From Elizabethkingia miricola (GTDB lineage: Bacteria > Bacteroidota > Bacteroidia > Flavobacteriales > Weeksellaceae), in contig NZ_LSGQ01000001.1 in the NCBI RefSeq assembly GCF_001675285.1, positions 496,001 to 560,000 of the forward strand: a stretch of 64,000 bases of DNA, written 5' to 3'. The position numbers were made by a program, and so were the translations under genes. The notes under the pieces were generated by a model. The model worked only from the letters and a program-made list of their open reading frames with translations. It searched no databases and was not told the DNA's origin. Numbering within the stretch: position 1 is the first letter of the stretch; each line of letters opens with the position of its first letter. Positions 61,040 to 64,000 of the stretch are shown here, piece by piece.

Positions 61040-62158
61040 TTAAATATTGATTTTTCTTTTACGCGCCAGTACTACCCACTGATCATAGATATCATGTTGT
61101 GCATTGACTACCTGAACTGTTTCATACAAAGCACAGGTCGGGCATATATGATAAGGAACCGCATAGATTATTTCACCTAAATTATATTGTTTACCCCCAT
61201 TGTTTTGAAGTACTAAATGTTCCTCAGACTGTGATACAGGAATAAGATTAACATCATTAAGAACTGTAAACCGCTTATCCAGTGAATTTTCCGAAGCCAC
61301 GGCCTTATAACCAATGTCAATACATAAAGTATTTTCTGTTGGCTTGGAAACAATAGTCCCAGCTATTATTGCTGCAGGTAGAAATTTCTGCTCTGGCAAA
61401 TTAATTTGATAATTCGTATCCCAGAATACAAACGTTCCGGGACTACATTCCACCCCTTCCTGAATTGCATAAAACGGAAATGTACCCGAGCCACCCGCAA
61501 CAATCTTAAGTTTATAATTCAGTTTTTGCTCAACTGAATAAAGTTTATCTTTAATTATCTCAAACGCTTCAAGTGCAGCGTATGCTCTCTCTTCTTCCGT
61601 ACCATGTAGATGTCCGTCGTAAATATGAATTCCTAAAAGCTGAATATTGGAAAGTTCTGCAATTTTACACATCACTTCATCCCAGTTACTTTTAAAATCA
61701 ATACCTGTTCTGTTCATCCCTGTATTGATATCAATATAGACTCCGAATGTCTGATTATTATCTTGTCCCAATTTGGAAAGCTCAAATACCGTTTCAAAGT
61801 TATCCACAATAGTGGAAAAGCTAATTTCAGGATAATTCTGTAATAGCTTCAGCCAGCGATGCTGTTTTAATAAACCAGCTGGTTGATAAGCCAATAATAT
61901 ATCAGGTACATTATATAGCGCACACAATTCTGCCTCTGGAATCGTCGCACATTTCACTTTTTCAATTCCATAATCTCTGAACAATTGCAAAATTTCACCA
62001 AGCTTATGCGTTTTTACATGTGGCCTTAACTTTGTCAGATCTCCGTTCACAGATGCGATAAGCGTTTCTATATTATACCGGACACGATCTGAATATATTG
62101 CCAGAAAAGGGGTATCTATAAGGATATCAGGATTTATTTCCCACCATTTTTGTTCCAT
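61040..62158 (-). CDS. D-threonine aldolase / D-serine dehydratase family PLP enzyme (fold type III)
   Basis: The 372-residue protein has a fold-III PLP barrel: RPHVKTHKL with the catalytic lysine, KCATIPEAELCAL, GVYIDINTGMNRTGI and VAGGSGTFPFYAIQEGVECSPGTFVFWD. The C-terminal domain has the metal-binding H and C seen in D-TA/DSD enzymes (YHICPTCALYETVQVVN). The family includes D-threonine aldolase, D-serine dehydratase and D-glucosaminate dehydratase. Kinase and KDPG-aldolase neighbours favour a dehydratase that makes 2-keto-3-deoxy acids. The start overlaps the end of the aldolase gene by 32 bases. Confidence 0.85.
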   Translation of the reverse strand: MEQKWWEINPDILIDTPFLAIYSDRVRYNIETLIASVNGDLTKLRPHVKTHKLGEILQLFRDYGIEKVKCATIPEAELCALYNVPDILLAYQPAGLLKQHRWLKLLQNYPEISFSTIVDNFETVFELSKLGQDNNQTFGVYIDINTGMNRTGIDFKSNWDEVMCKIAELSNIQLLGIHIYDGHLHGTEEERAYAALEAFEIIKDKLYSVEQKLNYKLKIVAGGSGTFPFYAIQEGVECSPGTFVFWDTNYQINLPEQKFLPAAIIAGTIVSKPTENTLCIDIGYKAVASENSLDKRFTVLNDVNLIPVSQSEEHLVLQNNGGKQYNLGEIIYAVPYHICPTCALYETVQVVNAQHDIYDQWVVLARKRKINI

Positions 62159-62807
62159 GCTGATTCTTAATTTTTTGTACCGTGTCTTTTAAATATTTAA
62201 ATACTTCAAGTGCTTTCTGATAATTCAGATTAGCCAAAGTTTCTGCTGAAAACAAATGCGATCCAATTCCTACACACACAACTCCTGCTGAAAACCATTC
62301 ATTTAAATTATCTTCATCCAGACGGACTCCGCCTGTGGGCATCAATTTCAATTGAGGAAACGGAGATTTTATTGCTTTCACATAGTTCGCGCCACCTATT
62401 GCATCGGCCGGGAAAAGCTTCACTATTTCAGCCCCCAGTTTGTTAGCATATAAAATTTCATTTAACGTTGCTGCCCCCGGAATCCAGTACAGATTATTTT
62501 CATTACAATAAGCCGCAATCTGAGGATCAATATGCGGACACACAATACAATCAGCACCAAGTTTATGATACTCTGCTGCATCTTTTGCACTAAGAACCGA
62601 ACCCACAGCTAATTTAACATTCAGGTTACGTACATTTCTGAACTGCACCATTTGGGCAAACACTTCTTTTGAATCTTCGGATCGGGCTGCAAACTCTATT
62701 ATTTTAATTTCTGAATCGGCAGCAGACTGTACTAATATTTTAGCTGTTTCAGTTCCAATTTTTGTAATCAAAGGGAGTACTCCCTGTTCTTTTAAAATAT
62801 CATACAT
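62127..62807 (-). CDS. eda: KDPG / 4-hydroxy-2-oxoglutarate aldolase family
   Basis: The 226-residue class I aldolase has a barrel with IIEFAARSEDSKEVFAQMV, LAVGSVLSAKDAAEYHKLGADCIVCPHI, VKLFPADAIGGANYVKAIKSPFPQLKLMPTGGV and VCVGIGSHLF. The lysine in VKLFPA is the Schiff-base residue and the phosphate site is in PTGGV. It cleaves 2-keto-3-deoxy-6-phosphogluconate to pyruvate and glyceraldehyde 3-phosphate. It lies next to the sugar kinase gene (six-base gap), so the two act in sequence. Confidence 0.88.
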   Translation of the reverse strand: MYDILKEQGVLPLITKIGTETAKILVQSAADSEIKIIEFAARSEDSKEVFAQMVQFRNVRNLNVKLAVGSVLSAKDAAEYHKLGADCIVCPHIDPQIAAYCNENNLYWIPGAATLNEILYANKLGAEIVKLFPADAIGGANYVKAIKSPFPQLKLMPTGGVRLDEDNLNEWFSAGVVCVGIGSHLFSAETLANLNYQKALEVFKYLKDTVQKIKNQHGTKMVGNKS

Positions 62808-62813
62808 AAGTCT

Positions 62814-63845
62814 TTATCTGTTAATTCGGTTACTGGAATTGTGATTAATAAAATGCTGTATTTCCGCTGGAGTAATAATGGCAAAATCACCAGGGACACT
62901 CTGCTTTAGTGCTCCGCAGGCTATTGCCCAATCAATTGTTTCCTGTCCGGACAAACTATTGGTAAGACCGTAAAGCAGGCCTGCACAAAAAGCATCACCG
63001 GTACCTATCTGATCTGTAATTACATGCAGCTTTGCTTTTTTAGATTCATACAACTGACCCTCATGTAACAACATTCCGTAATATACCTGTGTTGCATCTT
63101 CCGAACTCCTGAAACTCATAGCCAGCGTCTTCAGGTATGGCATTTTTTCTTTCAGAGACTCATATACCTTAAGGAACCTGTCGGAATGCGAATCATTCTT
63201 ACTCGTGGTAATTCCAAAATATATTTCAGCTGAATCCAAATCGGCTATTGTTATTGTACTGTAATAAAGCAATCCCGGCATAATCTCGGAAGAATGTTTA
63301 CCATATTGCCATAATTTGGAACGAAAATTAAAATCAGAAGATATACCAATATTCTTATCGTGAGCAGACAATATCGCTTTCTTGCACATCAATGCTGCAT
63401 TAAGAGAAACTCCGGGGCTAATTCCCGACCAGTGAAATAAGGTAGAATCTGCCAATACAGCATCCCAGTTAATTTCATCTTCGTGAATAGTAGAAAACGC
63501 AGAATTACTACGATCGTAAATTACCTGTGATGCTCTTATATAGTTACCAGACTCTACAAAGTACAATCCCATTCTTTCACCACCAAATATGCAGTCCGAA
63601 GTATCAACCTTGTATTTATAAAGCTCACTCAGTGCAAGTTTTGAAAGATCATTATCCGGCAACCTCGTAACATAATGAGTATTGAGTCCCAATTGTGAAA
63701 GTAAGATACATACATTGGCTTCAGCACCACCTGTATAAACCTGTAGTTCTTTAGCCTGTGTAAATCTGTTTCCTCCGGAAACCTGCATCCTCAGAAGCAA
63801 TTCACCAAATGTTGTTATTTTTATGGAAGAGGTACTATCTTTCAT
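62814..63845 (-). CDS. kdgK: PfkB-family sugar kinase, probable 2-keto-3-deoxygluconate kinase
   Basis: The 343-residue ribokinase-fold protein has ITTFGELLLRM at the start, VYTGGAEANVCILLSQLG for substrate binding, HWSGISPGVSLNAAL and the C-terminal anion hole TDQIGTGDAFCAGLLYGL with catalytic aspartate. This is the PfkB signature. Next to a KDPG-type aldolase, the expected substrate is 2-keto-3-deoxygluconate, although other keto-deoxy sugar acids fit. Confidence 0.82.
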   Translation of the reverse strand: MKDSTSSIKITTFGELLLRMQVSGGNRFTQAKELQVYTGGAEANVCILLSQLGLNTHYVTRLPDNDLSKLALSELYKYKVDTSDCIFGGERMGLYFVESGNYIRASQVIYDRSNSAFSTIHEDEINWDAVLADSTLFHWSGISPGVSLNAALMCKKAILSAHDKNIGISSDFNFRSKLWQYGKHSSEIMPGLLYYSTITIADLDSAEIYFGITTSKNDSHSDRFLKVYESLKEKMPYLKTLAMSFRSSEDATQVYYGMLLHEGQLYESKKAKLHVITDQIGTGDAFCAGLLYGLTNSLSGQETIDWAIACGALKQSVPGDFAIITPAEIQHFINHNSSNRINR

Positions 63846-63856
63846 TCAAAAATTAT

Positions 63857-64000
63857 TTAATACAATTCGAAAACAGCTTCTACCTCAACAGGAATATTAT
63901 CCGGTAATGACCCCATTCCCACTGCGCTTCTCACACCTATACCATTCTCTTTTCCCCACACTTCTGCAAAAAGATCGCTGCACCCGTTGATGATGTAGGG
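63857..64000 (-). CDS. RidA-family protein, C-terminal part; cut by the window edge
   Basis: The last 47 residues before the stop at 63857-63859 read PYIINGCSDLFAEVWGKENG, then IGVRSAVGMGSLPDNIPVEVEAVFELY. The end matches RidA/YjgF enamine/imine deaminases, with the arginine in VRSAVG and the glutamate in VEVEAVFE. RidA removes reactive enamines released by PLP dehydratases, which fits the D-TA/DSD-type enzyme in the same operon. The first half lies outside the window. The gene is 11 bases from the kinase start. Confidence 0.85.
   Translation of the reverse strand, partial: PYIINGCSDLFAEVWGKENGIGVRSAVGMGSLPDNIPVEVEAVFELY

Noticed and set aside
1-64000. CRISPR arrays, tRNA or rRNA genes
   Set aside because: No regularly spaced repeats and no recognisable tRNA or rRNA sequence were seen by eye on either strand.

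Overview
The window looks like a chromosomal segment of a flavobacterium of the Weeksellaceae (Elizabethkingia/Chryseobacterium type). It is AT-rich and has almost no Shine-Dalgarno sequences. Promoter-like boxes have the Bacteroidota form TTG-N16/20-TAnnTTTG. Many families are typical of the phylum: GLPGLI proteins, DKNYY lipoproteins, TonB-dependent receptors, DUF1826, and double-glycine peptides with an MKKL...GG leader. The genus is an inference; no rRNA or tRNA gene is present to confirm it.

Bases 1 to about 23,000 form a defence island. From the left it holds a UvrD-type helicase (cut by the window edge) overlapping an OLD-family ATPase/TOPRIM nuclease (class 2 OLD, Gabija-like). Next is a broken AbiEii-type toxin with an intact DUF6922 partner, between imperfect direct repeats. 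After 1.3 kb of decayed DNA come a protein with a nuclease-like motif and a 1562-residue Avs4-like STAND ATPase with an N-terminal nuclease. A second decayed stretch of 1.6 kb follows. Then comes a single-chain type IIG restriction-modification enzyme with a silent inverted C-terminal specificity cassette and a serine recombinase. An XRE regulator and an McrBC pair close the island.

The most striking system is at 13,929-18,962. A perfect 24-bp inverted repeat (17,396-17,419 and 18,111-18,134) lies in the same codon phase inside the active type IIG gene and inside the silent cassette. Inversion of the segment between them would replace the last ~115 residues of the enzyme in frame. With the recombinase next door, this reads as a DNA-inversion switch of restriction-modification specificity.

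Bases 23,000 to 52,000 are mostly ordinary chromosome. They hold an Omp85-like outer-membrane protein, two TonB-dependent receptors, exported proteins and lipoproteins, a lactonase-family beta-propeller, a MocR-type regulator, two class-C beta-lactamase-like serine hydrolases, a CPBP protease and an M20 peptidase. Three scattered double-glycine peptide genes are also here. Two of them are paired with GLPGLI-family genes.

Bases 52,000 to 59,100 form a peptide secretion operon on the minus strand. It has a C39-peptidase ABC transporter, an HlyD-type adaptor, a VKOR/thioredoxin-fold fusion (predicted disulfide-forming enzyme), six small cysteine-rich double-glycine peptides and one leftover leader. 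Three of the peptides have a six-cysteine C-C-CC-C-C pattern like knottins. Terminator-like hairpins separate peptides from export genes, and a related AT-rich 5' leader precedes most of the peptides.

Bases 59,100 to 64,000 carry a DeoR regulator and a tightly packed opposing operon (RidA-like, PfkB sugar kinase, KDPG-aldolase family, D-threonine-aldolase/D-serine-dehydratase family, M19 dipeptidase). It probably degrades a D-amino or amino-sugar acid through a keto-deoxy sugar acid.
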